Positions 35,917-44,728 of a stretch of DNA of 64,000 bases are shown piece after piece. The position numbers and the translations under genes were made by a program. The notes beneath the pieces are model-generated. The model did no database searches, was not told where the DNA came from, and worked only from the letters and a program-made list of their open reading frames with translations. Positions within the stretch are counted from its first letter, which is position 1, and the number at the start of each line of letters is the position of its first letter. The stretch lies in contig CAYVIB010000001.1 of the NCBI GenBank assembly GCA_964451365.1, positions 293,876 through 357,875 of the forward strand. Reading direction: 5' to 3'. Origin of the DNA: CAYVIB01 sp964451365 (GTDB lineage: Bacteria; Pseudomonadota; Gammaproteobacteria; Pseudomonadales; Cellvibrionaceae).

Positions 35917-36621
35917 TCACAAGTCCTCGAAGTCCTGCCGGGACTCGAGCAAAAGAATTTTGCTGCACTCCCTGGCTTTTTCCTGGTCGCCTTCGGCTAT
36001 TGCCTCATAGACTGCCTCGTGCCGGGGAATCGTCAGCGCCATCGTGTCGGGGTGGCGGCTGGTCAGCGAAATCGAAGCGGCCAGTGCCGCGTGCAGGGCA
36101 TTGCCGATATAGCGCATCAAATCGTTGTGGGTTGCATCCATTACCGATTGGTGGAAACACAAATCCGGCTTCAGCATTTCGGCGGCGTTTTTGGCGGTTT
36201 TCATGCCCGCGAGCGCGTCGGCGATTGCCCGCCGGTCTTCGGGTGTGGCATTTTTTGCGGCCATGGCGGAGGCCTCCGGTTCGATGGCGATCCGCACGTC
36301 GAACAGCATGTCGAGGAAGTCCCGTTCCGGCAGTGACTGGATCGTCCACTCAATAACGTCGGGGTCCAGCAGGTTCCAGGCCGATTTGGGCTTGACGGTG
36401 GTTCCAACTTTCGGTTTCGATACCACGAGCCCCTTGGCCATCAGGACTTTGGTGGCTTCGCGCATAATAGGGCGGCTGACGCCAAACTCCGCGCAAAGCT
36501 GGTTTTCGACAGGCAATTTCTCTCCGACCTGGTAGTGTCCGGATATAATGCGCCGGCCAATCAGGTTCACCACCTGCTGGCTCAGGTTCTTGGGCTGTAT
36601 GTAAGGAGTGTCTGAAATCAT
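35917..36621 (-). CDS. GntR-family (FadR/FCD subfamily) transcriptional regulator
   Basis: The 234-residue protein has an N-terminal winged helix (EKLPVENQLCAEFGVSRPIMREATKVLMAKGLV) and a C-terminal all-helical FCD ligand domain with the metal-binding type residues in VRIAIEPEASAMAA and FHQSVMDATHN. FCD members usually sense sugar acids or keto acids. It is divergent from the IlvD/EDD dehydratase gene, and the 12-bp palindrome in the shared promoter region is its likely binding site. It is probably the local repressor of the pentose oxidation genes, relieved by a pentonate or keto-acid intermediate. Confidence 0.88.
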   Translation of the reverse strand: MISDTPYIQPKNLSQQVVNLIGRRIISGHYQVGEKLPVENQLCAEFGVSRPIMREATKVLMAKGLVVSKPKVGTTVKPKSAWNLLDPDVIEWTIQSLPERDFLDMLFDVRIAIEPEASAMAAKNATPEDRRAIADALAGMKTAKNAAEMLKPDLCFHQSVMDATHNDLMRYIGNALHAALAASISLTSRHPDTMALTIPRHEAVYEAIAEGDQEKARECSKILLLESRQDFEDL

Positions 36622-36660
36622 GCTGATGAAATACCCGTTGTTATTGGCATTTTAAGGTTA

Positions 36661-36672
36661 TATCATATGATA
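36661..36672. promoter_or_regulatory. Palindrome TATCATATGATA, probable GntR operator
   Basis: A perfect 12-bp palindrome lies in the 73-bp divergent interval, 39 bases before the gntR start and 22 bases before the dehydratase start. Position and symmetry suit autoregulation plus control of the dehydratase operon by the GntR protein. Confidence 0.55.
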
Positions 36673-36694
36673 AATAAACCGGTTAAATGTAATT

Positions 36695-38437
36695 ATGTCT
36701 AAAACTAAAAAAAATTCTCTTCAGCTGCGGTCGGCCCAGTGGTTCGGCACCAACGACAAAAATGGTTTTATGTACCGCAGTTGGATGAAAAACCAAGGGT
36801 TTCCCGAGCACCAGTTCCACAACAAGCCGGTGATTGGGATCTGTAATACCTGGTCGGAGCTTACACCCTGCAATGCCCATTTTCGCCAAATTGCGGAAAG
36901 GGTAAAGCAGGGCATTTACGAAGCCGGGGGCTTGCCGGTGGAGTTTCCGGTATTTTCCAACGGTGAGTCCAATCTTCGGCCAACCGCGATGTTAACACGC
37001 AATCTGGCGTCGATGGATGTGGAGGAAGCAATTCGCGGCAATCCGGTGGATGGTGTGGTGTTATTGGTAGGGTGCGATAAAACCACTCCCGCGTTGCTGA
37101 TGGGAGCCGCCAGCTGTGATATTCCGGCCATTGTGGTCACTGGTGGGCCGATGTTGAACGGCAAACACCAGGGTCGGGATGTCGGCTCGGGAACGCTGGT
37201 GTGGCAGATGCACGAAAAGTATAAGGCCGGCGACATCAGCCTGCACGACTTCCTGAGCGCGGAAGCGGGAATGTCACGTTCCGCCGGCTCCTGTAACACC
37301 ATGGGAACCGCCTCGACGATGGCCTGCATGGCGGAGTCGCTGGGTACTTCCCTGCCGCACAACGCGGCCATTCCGGCGGTGGATTCGCGTCGTTACGTCC
37401 TGGCGCATATGTCCGGCATGCGGATCGTTGAAATGGTGGAGGAAGACCTGAAACTGTCCAAAATTCTGACTCCCGAGGCCTTTCGCAATGCCATCCGTGC
37501 GAACGCGGCCATTGGCGGTTCCACCAACGCGGTGATCCATTTGAAAGCAATTGCCGGGCGCATTGGCGTGGATCTTGAACTCGATGACTGGCAGAAGTAC
37601 GGCAAGAATATTCCCACCATCGTTAATCTGCAGCCGTCGGGCAAATACCTGATGGAGGATTTTTATTACGCCGGCGGTCTGCCGGCGGTGTTGCGACGAT
37701 TGTCGGAACTGGGGGTGCTTGAAGAAAGCGCGCTTACCGCCAACGGCAAAACCCTGGGCGATAATGTCCGGGAAGCGCCCTGTTACAACGACGATGTTAT
37801 CCGGCCGTTGGACAAGCCCCTGGTAGCGAACGGGGGAATTTGTGTCCTGCGCGGCAACCTGGCGCCGCGCGGCGCGGTACTGAAACCTTCCGCCGCCACC
37901 CCTGCCCTTATGAAACATCGCGGGCGGGCGGTGGTTTTCGAGAGTTTTGATCACTATAAAGAGCGAATACTCGATCCGGAGCTGGATATAGCTGCCGACA
38001 GCATCATGGTCCTGAAAAACTGCGGGCCCAAGGGCTATCCCGGCATGGCCGAGGTGGGCAATATGGGGCTGCCGCCGAAGTTGCTCAAGCAGGGTGTAAC
38101 GGACATGGTGAGAATCTCCGATGCCCGCATGAGCGGTACCGCCTTTGGTACTGTAGTGCTGCATGTCGCGCCCGAAGCAATGGAGTTGGGGCCGCTCGCC
38201 GCCGTGCAAGACGGCGATTTTATCGCCCTCGACGCGGAAAACGGCGTGCTTAGTCTCGAAGTTCCCGATGAGGAAATACAGGCGCGTCTCGCCACGCTGA
38301 GGGAGAACCATATTATCGCCCGCACCGGTGGATACCTGGAGCTGTATCGCGACCACGTGCTGCAGGCGGACGAAGGCTGTGATTTTGATTTTCTGGTAGG
38401 CTGCCGGGGCGCGGACGTTCCGGCACATTCTCATTAA
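36695..38437 (+). CDS. IlvD/EDD-family sugar-acid dehydratase (L-arabinonate/D-xylonate dehydratase)
   Basis: The 580-residue protein has the iron-sulfur ligands of the family in VGCDKTTPALLMGAASCDIP and AGSCNTMGTASTMA, the catalytic serine region VRISDARMSGTAFGTVVLHVAPEA, and an ending DFDFLVGCRGADV. Length and terminal blocks agree closely with rhizobial L-arabinonate dehydratase as I remember it. That enzyme also accepts D-fuconate and some D-xylonate, so the pentose cannot be fixed from sequence alone. It makes the 2-keto-3-deoxy-pentonate. The SDR gene follows 15 bases later. Confidence 0.88.
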   Translation: MSKTKKNSLQLRSAQWFGTNDKNGFMYRSWMKNQGFPEHQFHNKPVIGICNTWSELTPCNAHFRQIAERVKQGIYEAGGLPVEFPVFSNGESNLRPTAMLTRNLASMDVEEAIRGNPVDGVVLLVGCDKTTPALLMGAASCDIPAIVVTGGPMLNGKHQGRDVGSGTLVWQMHEKYKAGDISLHDFLSAEAGMSRSAGSCNTMGTASTMACMAESLGTSLPHNAAIPAVDSRRYVLAHMSGMRIVEMVEEDLKLSKILTPEAFRNAIRANAAIGGSTNAVIHLKAIAGRIGVDLELDDWQKYGKNIPTIVNLQPSGKYLMEDFYYAGGLPAVLRRLSELGVLEESALTANGKTLGDNVREAPCYNDDVIRPLDKPLVANGGICVLRGNLAPRGAVLKPSAATPALMKHRGRAVVFESFDHYKERILDPELDIAADSIMVLKNCGPKGYPGMAEVGNMGLPPKLLKQGVTDMVRISDARMSGTAFGTVVLHVAPEAMELGPLAAVQDGDFIALDAENGVLSLEVPDEEIQARLATLRENHIIARTGGYLELYRDHVLQADEGCDFDFLVGCRGADVPAHSH

Positions 38438-38452
38438 AATTGCGAGATTAAA

Positions 38453-39223
38453 ATGGCGCTGACCAACAGCTATCCGAGTTTAAAAGACAAGGTGGTATTG
38501 ATTACCGGTGGCGGCTCCGGCATAGGTGAAAACCTGGTGGAAGCCTTCTGTCGCCAGGGCGCGACGGTGGCATTTGTCGATATTCTCGAACAGGAGTCGC
38601 GCGCCCTGGTCGAACGATTAGGCAAGACGGAAGGATGCACCACGCCGACGTTTTACTGCTGCAATCTGGTCGATATCGAACGGCTTCGTTCGGTGATCGA
38701 TCAAATTAAAAAGGATCTGGGGTTAATCGGCGTGCTCATCAATAACGCCGCCAGCGATTTTCGCCACGATTTCCGCGACGTAACCGTGGAATACTGGGAC
38801 GAGCGCGTCAACATCAATCTCCGCCACGCTTTTTTTGCCGCGCAGGCGGTTTACCACCACATGAAGGAACTGGGGGGAGGCTCAATCATCAACCTGGGCT
38901 CGATGAGCTGGTACGAATGCCAGGGCAATATGCCCGGCTACACCACCTCGAAAGCGGCAATGGAAGGATTGACCCGGGGCTTGGCCCGCGATATGGGGCC
39001 GGACCGTATCCGGGTAAACGCGCTGGTTCCCGGCTGGGTGATGACCGCGCGCCAGTTGCGCGACTGGGTGGACGACTCCACCAAGGCGGAAATCGAAAGC
39101 AGCCAGTGCCTGAAGGATCCCCTGCAGCCGGAGGATGTCAGCGCAATGGCGTTGTTCCTGGCTTCGGATGATAGTAAGTTGTGCACCGCGCAACGTTATA
39201 TCGTTGACGGCGGCTGGATTTAA
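38453..39223 (+). CDS. SDR sugar 1-dehydrogenase (D-xylose/L-arabinose dehydrogenase, XylB-like)
   Basis: The 256-residue short-chain dehydrogenase has the NAD-binding glycine motif TGGGSGIG, NNAAS, the catalytic triad in LGSMSW and YTTSK, and C-terminal YIVDGGW. The blocks YPSLKDKVVLITGGGSGIG, DERVNINLRH and LFLASDDSKLCTA resemble Caulobacter XylB, which oxidises D-xylose to xylonolactone. It would catalyse the first step of the oxidative route. A long hairpin starts at its stop codon and separates it from the aldehyde dehydrogenase gene. Confidence 0.85.
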   Translation: MALTNSYPSLKDKVVLITGGGSGIGENLVEAFCRQGATVAFVDILEQESRALVERLGKTEGCTTPTFYCCNLVDIERLRSVIDQIKKDLGLIGVLINNAASDFRHDFRDVTVEYWDERVNINLRHAFFAAQAVYHHMKELGGGSIINLGSMSWYECQGNMPGYTTSKAAMEGLTRGLARDMGPDRIRVNALVPGWVMTARQLRDWVDDSTKAEIESSQCLKDPLQPEDVSAMALFLASDDSKLCTAQRYIVDGGWI

Positions 39224-39292
39224 CCTGAATCCGCGGCTTGGCGCAGCGCATAACGCCGCTCCGCATCCACTCCGAAGCCACGGATTCAGGTT
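39222..39292 (+). repeat. Long intra-operon hairpin after the SDR gene
   Basis: Bases 39222-39241 and 39273-39292 are complementary at 18 of 20 positions (AACCTGAATCCG against CGGATTCAGGTT, then GGCTT against AAGCC) around a loop of about 31 bases. The stem begins in the stop codon. A T-rich stretch (TTTGAAATTTTAT) follows, so it may act as a partial terminator or mRNA stabiliser. Confidence 0.85.
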
Positions 39293-39373
39293 TGAAATTT
39301 TATCTCGGGGCCTATTGTCACAGGTATTGGCACAGGCATTTTTGAATCCGAAAGTGAATCAGCGGGAGAAACT

Positions 39374-40966
39374 ATGACTATTTCAGGCAAACAACTCATT
39401 GCTGGCGAATGGCAGCAAGGTCGGGCGGGAACTTACCAGGCGGTTAACCCGGCCACCGGCGAAGCTATCGAGCCGGCCATGACCATGGCGGATAAAAGCC
39501 AGGTGGAGGCCGCCGTGGCCGCCGCCAAGCTGGCTGCCCCCCCTTTTCGTCACAGCTCCCTGAACGACCGCGCCGCGTTCCTGAACGCCTGCGCGGATGA
39601 AATTATGGCATTGGGCGATGAACTGCTGGAGCGGGTAACGGCCGAAACCGGCTATCCCAAGGCGCGGGGCGAGGTTGAGCGGGCCCGCACCTGCAGTCAG
39701 TTGCGCCTGTTTGCCGACACCATATTAAAGGGCGATTACCTGGATGCGCGCATCGATACCGCGATGCCGGACCGCCAGCCGCTTCCCCGCCCCGATATTC
39801 GGCATCTCAACCAGGCCATTGGCCCGGTGGTGGTGTTCGGCGCAAGTAATTTTCCGCTGGCTTTTTCTGTTGCCGGCGGTGACACCGCTGCCGCCCTGGC
39901 GGCCGGCTGCCCGGTGCTGGTCAAGGGACATTCCTCCCACCCCGGCACCAGTGAACTGGTGGCCCAGGCGCTCGATCGGGCGGTGAAAAAATGCAATATG
40001 CCGGCGGGGGTGTTCTCCCTGCTGATGGGCTCGGGTCGTGAAGTGGGTGCCGCACTGGTGCAGGCGCCGGAAGTGAAAGCGGTCGGCTTTACCGGCTCGT
40101 TTTCCGGCGGCATGGCACTGGTGGAATTGGCCAATGCACGCCCCGAACCGATTCCCGTGTTCGCCGAGATGGGCAGTATCAATCCCGTATTTTTGCTGCC
40201 GGAGGCACTCAATCAATCGGCCGAACAGATCGCCCAGGGTTTCGTCGGCTCGGTCACGTTGGGAACCGGGCAGTTTTGCGTAAACCCCGGCCTGGTGCTG
40301 GCGATGGAAGGCGAGGGGCTGGATCGATTTATCAAAGCAGCTTCCGACGCGCTTGCGGATGTGGCCGCCGGCGTCATGCTCAATGATCGCATTTGCTCGT
40401 CCTATGGCGAGGGCGTGGCGGAATTTTGCAAGCACGAGGGGGTGGAAGTGGTTGCGCGCGGCGAAGGCATCGAAGGTAAAGCCGGTTTCTGCGGCCAGGC
40501 AACGCTGCTCACCACCACAGCGGGTTATTTTGTTGCCAACCCCGGTATCCAGGAAGAGGTGTTTGGTCCCGCGTCACTGGTGGTCAAATGCAAGAACCTG
40601 ACAGACATTTTAAATGTGGTGAATATGCTGCGCGGCCAATTGACCGCCACCATCCATTGCGCCGACGGCGAACTCGCGCAATATACCGACCTGGCGGACC
40701 TGCTGACCCTGAAAGTCGGGCGCCTGGTGGTTAATGGGTTCCCCACCGGTGTGGAAGTGTGTCACGCGATGGTGCATGGCGGTCCCTTTCCCGCGTCGAC
40801 CGATTCACGGTTTACTTCAGTCGGCACATCGGCGATTGCACGTTTTATCAGACCGGTGTGTTACCAGAACTTTCCGGAAGCGCTGTTGCCGGAAGCATTG
40901 CGCAACAACAATCCACTGAATATCCCACGTATGGTTGATGGAAATATAACGCGCGACGTAATTTAA
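39374..40966 (+). CDS. 2-oxoglutarate semialdehyde dehydrogenase (KGSADH)
   Basis: The 530-residue aldehyde dehydrogenase has the catalytic Cys in GTGQFCVNPG, the general-base Glu in PVFAEMGSINPV and the cofactor loop VGFTGSFSGG. The length (longer than common ALDHs) and the blocks ASNFPLAFSVAGGDTAAALAAGCPV and VEVCHAMVHGGPFPASTDSR are those of KGSADH. It oxidises 2-oxoglutarate semialdehyde to 2-oxoglutarate, the last step of the pentose route feeding the TCA cycle. GGGAGAAACT precedes the ATG. The mutarotase gene follows. Confidence 0.92.
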   Translation: MTISGKQLIAGEWQQGRAGTYQAVNPATGEAIEPAMTMADKSQVEAAVAAAKLAAPPFRHSSLNDRAAFLNACADEIMALGDELLERVTAETGYPKARGEVERARTCSQLRLFADTILKGDYLDARIDTAMPDRQPLPRPDIRHLNQAIGPVVVFGASNFPLAFSVAGGDTAAALAAGCPVLVKGHSSHPGTSELVAQALDRAVKKCNMPAGVFSLLMGSGREVGAALVQAPEVKAVGFTGSFSGGMALVELANARPEPIPVFAEMGSINPVFLLPEALNQSAEQIAQGFVGSVTLGTGQFCVNPGLVLAMEGEGLDRFIKAASDALADVAAGVMLNDRICSSYGEGVAEFCKHEGVEVVARGEGIEGKAGFCGQATLLTTTAGYFVANPGIQEEVFGPASLVVKCKNLTDILNVVNMLRGQLTATIHCADGELAQYTDLADLLTLKVGRLVVNGFPTGVEVCHAMVHGGPFPASTDSRFTSVGTSAIARFIRPVCYQNFPEALLPEALRNNNPLNIPRMVDGNITRDVI

Positions 40967-41038
40967 ACAAGAACACAAGTGTCACACGGACGTGATTAGA
41001 ATAAACAATTAAAAAAATAATTTAGAGGTTACTGTTGT

Positions 41039-42082
41039 ATGGGGTTAACCATCGAAAAATCCATTTTGGGTTCGACAGACTCGGATTTACCGGACAAGCT
41101 TTATACATTAAAAAACTCCAATGGAATGGCTGTGCAGGTCGCCGAACTGGGCGCGGCGTTAATTTCCGTAATAGCGCCCGATCGGGAAGGCGTGTTTGGC
41201 GAGTGCCTGTTGGGTTACGAGTCCCCGACGGATTGGGAAAATAATCCGCCATTTATTGGCGTAACCGTGGGCAGGGTGGCCAATCGCATCACCGGTGCCG
41301 CGTTCACTCTTCAGGGAAAAGAATACAAATTGACAGCAAATGACGGCGACAATCAATTACACAGTGGGCCCGATGGACTTCACACCAAGCGCTGGTCGTC
41401 TACAAGCCAGGTTCACGATGACGCGGTGGAAGTTGTCTTTTCCACCACGAGCGCGGACGGCGAGGGCGGTGGTTTCCCCGGGAATCTGGCAGTGGAAGTG
41501 TCCTACCGCCTGACGAACCACAATGAACTGATTCTGTCCTATCGCACGACGACCGATAAGGCAACCCCCGTCAGTCTCACCAATCACGCATACTGGAATC
41601 TGGCCGGCAGCGGGCTGGTATTGGATCATGTGGTTCAGTTAAACGCCGATCGTTACCTGGAGTTAAGTGACCAACTGACGCCCACTGGCAACATAACCGA
41701 GGTCGATAATTCTCCCATGGATTTGCGCCAGGGCCGTCGCCTGGGGGCGGAGGAAAATGACAATATCGTCGATTACGATAATTACTGGATAGCGAACAAA
41801 CCCAGCGACCTGGGAACCATGTTTGCCCGTGTTTCCCACCCTCAATCGGGAAGGGTAATGGAAATTTACACCACTGAACCCGGTGCGCAGTTTTACAACG
41901 GCAACTTCCTGGATGGTGAGTTGACTAACCGAAATGGCGAGCCCATGGTGAAATATTCCGGCTTGTGTGTTGAAACACACGGTTATCCGGATGCGCCCAA
42001 CCACCCTAGCTTTCCCGGCATTATACTGGAGCCGGGAACAACGTATCACCAGACAACCATCCATCGTTTTCTGACTGATTAA
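41039..42082 (+). CDS. Aldose 1-epimerase (galactose mutarotase family)
   Basis: The 347-residue protein has GALM-family motifs: GRVANRITGAAFTLQGKEYKL split as seen, the catalytic His in NHAYWNLAG, NQLHSGPDG, and the Glu block FPGIILEPGTTYHQTTIHRF near the C-terminus. It interconverts sugar anomers so that the dehydrogenase meets its preferred form. No signal peptide is present, so it acts in the cytoplasm. It lies between the KGSADH gene and the transporter genes. AGAGG lies somewhat far (about 12 bases) before the ATG. Confidence 0.87.
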   Translation: MGLTIEKSILGSTDSDLPDKLYTLKNSNGMAVQVAELGAALISVIAPDREGVFGECLLGYESPTDWENNPPFIGVTVGRVANRITGAAFTLQGKEYKLTANDGDNQLHSGPDGLHTKRWSSTSQVHDDAVEVVFSTTSADGEGGGFPGNLAVEVSYRLTNHNELILSYRTTTDKATPVSLTNHAYWNLAGSGLVLDHVVQLNADRYLELSDQLTPTGNITEVDNSPMDLRQGRRLGAEENDNIVDYDNYWIANKPSDLGTMFARVSHPQSGRVMEIYTTEPGAQFYNGNFLDGELTNRNGEPMVKYSGLCVETHGYPDAPNHPSFPGIILEPGTTYHQTTIHRFLTD

Positions 42083-42099
42083 TGCGTTTTGGAGTCGAC

Positions 42100-43053
42100 A
42101 TGAGTAAAACAAAATTTATATTGGCTGGAATATTTTCCTCTCTGTTTTTTTTGAGCCAGGCTGCGTTCGCGCTGACAATAGGTTTTTCGCAAGTGGGCTC
42201 GGAAAGCGGTTGGCGAACCAGCTTTACCGAGTCTGTCAAAGCCGAGGCGAAGAAGCGGGGTATTGATTTAAAATTTTCCGATGCCCAGCAAAAGCAGGAA
42301 AACCAGATTAAGGCGGTGCGAAGTTTTATCGCCCAGGGGGTGGACGGCATTGTTATCGCACCAGTGGTTGAAACGGGGTGGAAGCCGGTTTTACGCGAGG
42401 CAAAACGCGCGCGAATTCCAGTGGTGATTGTCGACCGGAATATGGCGCTGGATGACGACTCCCTTTATGTGACGCGCATCGCTTCGGATTTTGTCGAGGA
42501 GGGCCGCAAGGCGGGCCGCTGGTTGATGGATGAAACCAAAGGTAAATGCGACATTGTGGAATTGCAGGGTACCGTAGGTGCAACGGCGGCGATCGATCGA
42601 ATGACGGGTTTTAATGAAATAATTGCCAAATATCCGGAAGCGAAAATTATTCGCTCGCAGACGGCGGAGTTTACCCGCACCAAAGGCAAGGAGGTAATGG
42701 AAAGTTTCCTTAAAGCGGAAAATGGCGGCAAGGGAATTTGCGCAGTATGGGCACACAACGATGAGATGGCATTGGGCGCGATCCAGGCGATTAAGGAAGC
42801 TGGCTTAAAGCCGGGTAAGGATATTCTGATTGTTTCGATCGATGCGGTGCCGGATATTTTCAAGGCCATGGCGGAGGGTGACGCCAACGCGACGGTTGAG
42901 CTCAGCCCTCATATGGGTGGACCGGCGTTTGATGTTATCGAGCAGTATATTGCCGGGAAGCGGGATTTCCCCAAGTGGATTCCGGTGAATGGGGATTTGT
43001 ATCTTCAGGATACGGCGGCGGAAGAATACAAAAAACGTGTTGGTGGTTCTTGA
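42100..43053 (+). CDS. Sugar ABC transporter periplasmic binding protein (YtfQ-like)
   Basis: The 317-residue protein has a signal peptide (LSQAAFA before LTIGFSQVG) and strong resemblance to E. coli YtfQ: IGFSQVGSESGWR, QQKQENQIKAVRSF, APVVETGWKPVLREAK, VELQGTVGA, KGKEVMESF and EAGLKPGKDIL. YtfQ binds the furanose forms of galactose and arabinose. ATG 42100 is chosen because GGAG lies 5 bases before it; ATG 42082 overlaps the preceding stop codon. A large hairpin separates it from the ATPase gene, an arrangement that usually lets the binding protein be made in excess. Confidence 0.92.
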   Translation: MSKTKFILAGIFSSLFFLSQAAFALTIGFSQVGSESGWRTSFTESVKAEAKKRGIDLKFSDAQQKQENQIKAVRSFIAQGVDGIVIAPVVETGWKPVLREAKRARIPVVIVDRNMALDDDSLYVTRIASDFVEEGRKAGRWLMDETKGKCDIVELQGTVGATAAIDRMTGFNEIIAKYPEAKIIRSQTAEFTRTKGKEVMESFLKAENGGKGICAVWAHNDEMALGAIQAIKEAGLKPGKDILIVSIDAVPDIFKAMAEGDANATVELSPHMGGPAFDVIEQYIAGKRDFPKWIPVNGDLYLQDTAAEEYKKRVGGS

Positions 43054-43092
43054 TTGCATTGGCTTGGCGGCGGTGCCACCAGGAGAGGATGA

Positions 43093-43174
43093 GGGAAGTA
43101 CGCCGGGGAATTCCGAAACCGCATGAATACGTGCATCTTGAAGGTTTCAGAATTCCCCGGCGTGCTTTCTTCCC
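43093..43174 (+). repeat. Long hairpin between binding-protein and ATPase genes
   Basis: Perfect arms CGCCGGGGAATTC (43101-43113) and GAATTCCCCGGCG (43150-43162) are extended inward by GAAACC/GGTTTC and outward by GGGAAG/CTTCCC with small mismatches, around a 22-base loop. This is a typical place for a stem-loop that protects upstream mRNA or reduces read-through in ABC importer operons. Confidence 0.9.
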
Positions 43175-43233
43175 TGCGGTGAGATCCGGATTTTTTACAA
43201 GAATAAGATAGATAAGATAGAAATGCGGTAGCG

Positions 43234-44727
43234 ATGAATTCCTTACTTCGTCTTGAGAAAGTGTCCATTCAATTTCCCGGCGTGAAAGCGCTTGATGAGG
43301 TCGACTTTGAGTTGCGCCTTGAAGAAATCCATGCGTTGCTGGGTGAAAACGGCGCGGGGAAATCAACTTTGATTAAAGTGATGACCGGCGCGTATCAGCG
43401 AAGCCAGGGGGATATCTATTTTCAGGGAGAGGGTATAAACCCCAAGAGTCCGGGGGATGCGCAAAAGCTGGGAATCAGTACGGTCTATCAGGAGGTCAAC
43501 CTTTTACCTAATTTAAGTGTGGCCCACAATATCTTCCTGGGAAGGGAGCCTAAGAAATGGGGCTTCATAAACTGGAAGAAAATTAACAACGACAGTCGTG
43601 CGTTGTTGACCCGCTTTAATATCGATATCGATGTGACCCAGCCTCTTGAAACTTTCTCCGTTGCTATCCAGCAGTTGGTTGCGATCGCGCGCGGCATTGA
43701 TATGTCGGCGAAAGTATTAATACTCGACGAGCCTACCGCCAGTCTCGATACCGATGAGGTGGAAAGCCTGTTCAGGATATTGCGACAGCTGAAAACTGAA
43801 GGTGTGGGGATTATTTTTGTAACGCACTTTCTGGATCAGGTTTACAGCCTGACCGATCGTATTACCGTGCTGCGCAACGGCCAGCAGGTGGGGGTGTATG
43901 AAACCGGGAAGCTTCCTCGCACGCAATTGATTGAAGCCATGTTGGGAAAGGAGCTGCAGGAAATTTCCTCCCACTCGAAGGAGCAGGCGGTGGAAGAAAC
44001 GGCTTTCTCGTTTTTTGCCATGAAAAACGTTTCCTCCCACCGTTCCATCTCGAATGTGTCCCTGGAGGTGCGGCATGGACAGACCGTCGGGCTGGCTGGT
44101 TTATTGGGTTCCGGTAGAACCGAGGTATGTAAAGTTGCCTTCGGCATTGGCCACTGCTCCAGTGGCGGGATCATGCTTGAAAACAAGCCGGTGAAATTTC
44201 GCAACGCCGCCGATGCGGTGGCGGCCGGTGTCGCCTTGTGTCCTGAAGACAGAAAAGTGGAGGGCATTATCGGACCGTTAACCATCCGGGAAAATATTGT
44301 ATTGGCGTTGCAGGCGCGCAGGGGATGGTGGCGACCGGTAAAAAAAAATGAGCAGCGGGATTTGGCGGATCGTTATATCAGGGAGTTGAATATTGCCACA
44401 CCGAACTGCGAGAAATTAATCGGGCAACTCAGTGGCGGCAACCAGCAGAAAGTTATTCTCGGCCGCTGGCTGGCGACGCAACCGCGACTGCTTATTCTGG
44501 ATGAGCCCACACGAGGAATCGACATTGGCGCCCATGCGGAAATAATCAAATTGATTCGCCGGCTATGTAAGGAAGGTATGGCCCTGTTGGTAACCTCGTC
44601 CGAGTTGGAAGAGCTGGTAGCATTCAGCGATAAGGTGGTTGTGCTGCGCGATCGGCAAAAAGTGTCGGAACTGTCGGGAGAGGAAATTTCCGAGTCGAAT
44701 ATTATGGCGGCGATCGCCCACGCGTAA
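43234..44727 (+). CDS. Sugar ABC transporter ATP-binding protein (YtfR-like)
   Basis: The 497-residue protein holds two ABC cassettes. The first has Walker A GENGAGKST and Walker B VLILDEPTAS; the second has a degenerate Walker A (GLLGSGRTEV), signature LSGGNQQKV and Walker B LLILDEPTRGID. This layout is standard for carbohydrate importers of the RbsA/AraG/YtfR group. It powers uptake of the sugar bound by the YtfQ-like protein. The permease gene starts 1 base after the stop codon. Note that in the first cassette the signature is replaced by ETFSVAIQQLVAIARG. Confidence 0.93.
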   Translation: MNSLLRLEKVSIQFPGVKALDEVDFELRLEEIHALLGENGAGKSTLIKVMTGAYQRSQGDIYFQGEGINPKSPGDAQKLGISTVYQEVNLLPNLSVAHNIFLGREPKKWGFINWKKINNDSRALLTRFNIDIDVTQPLETFSVAIQQLVAIARGIDMSAKVLILDEPTASLDTDEVESLFRILRQLKTEGVGIIFVTHFLDQVYSLTDRITVLRNGQQVGVYETGKLPRTQLIEAMLGKELQEISSHSKEQAVEETAFSFFAMKNVSSHRSISNVSLEVRHGQTVGLAGLLGSGRTEVCKVAFGIGHCSSGGIMLENKPVKFRNAADAVAAGVALCPEDRKVEGIIGPLTIRENIVLALQARRGWWRPVKKNEQRDLADRYIRELNIATPNCEKLIGQLSGGNQQKVILGRWLATQPRLLILDEPTRGIDIGAHAEIIKLIRRLCKEGMALLVTSSELEELVAFSDKVVVLRDRQKVSELSGEEISESNIMAAIAHA

Positions 44728-44728
44728 A

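Noticed and set aside
37274..38434. 386-codon minus-strand frame opposite the IlvD/EDD dehydratase
   Set aside because: A shadow of a real gene with no recognisable domain.
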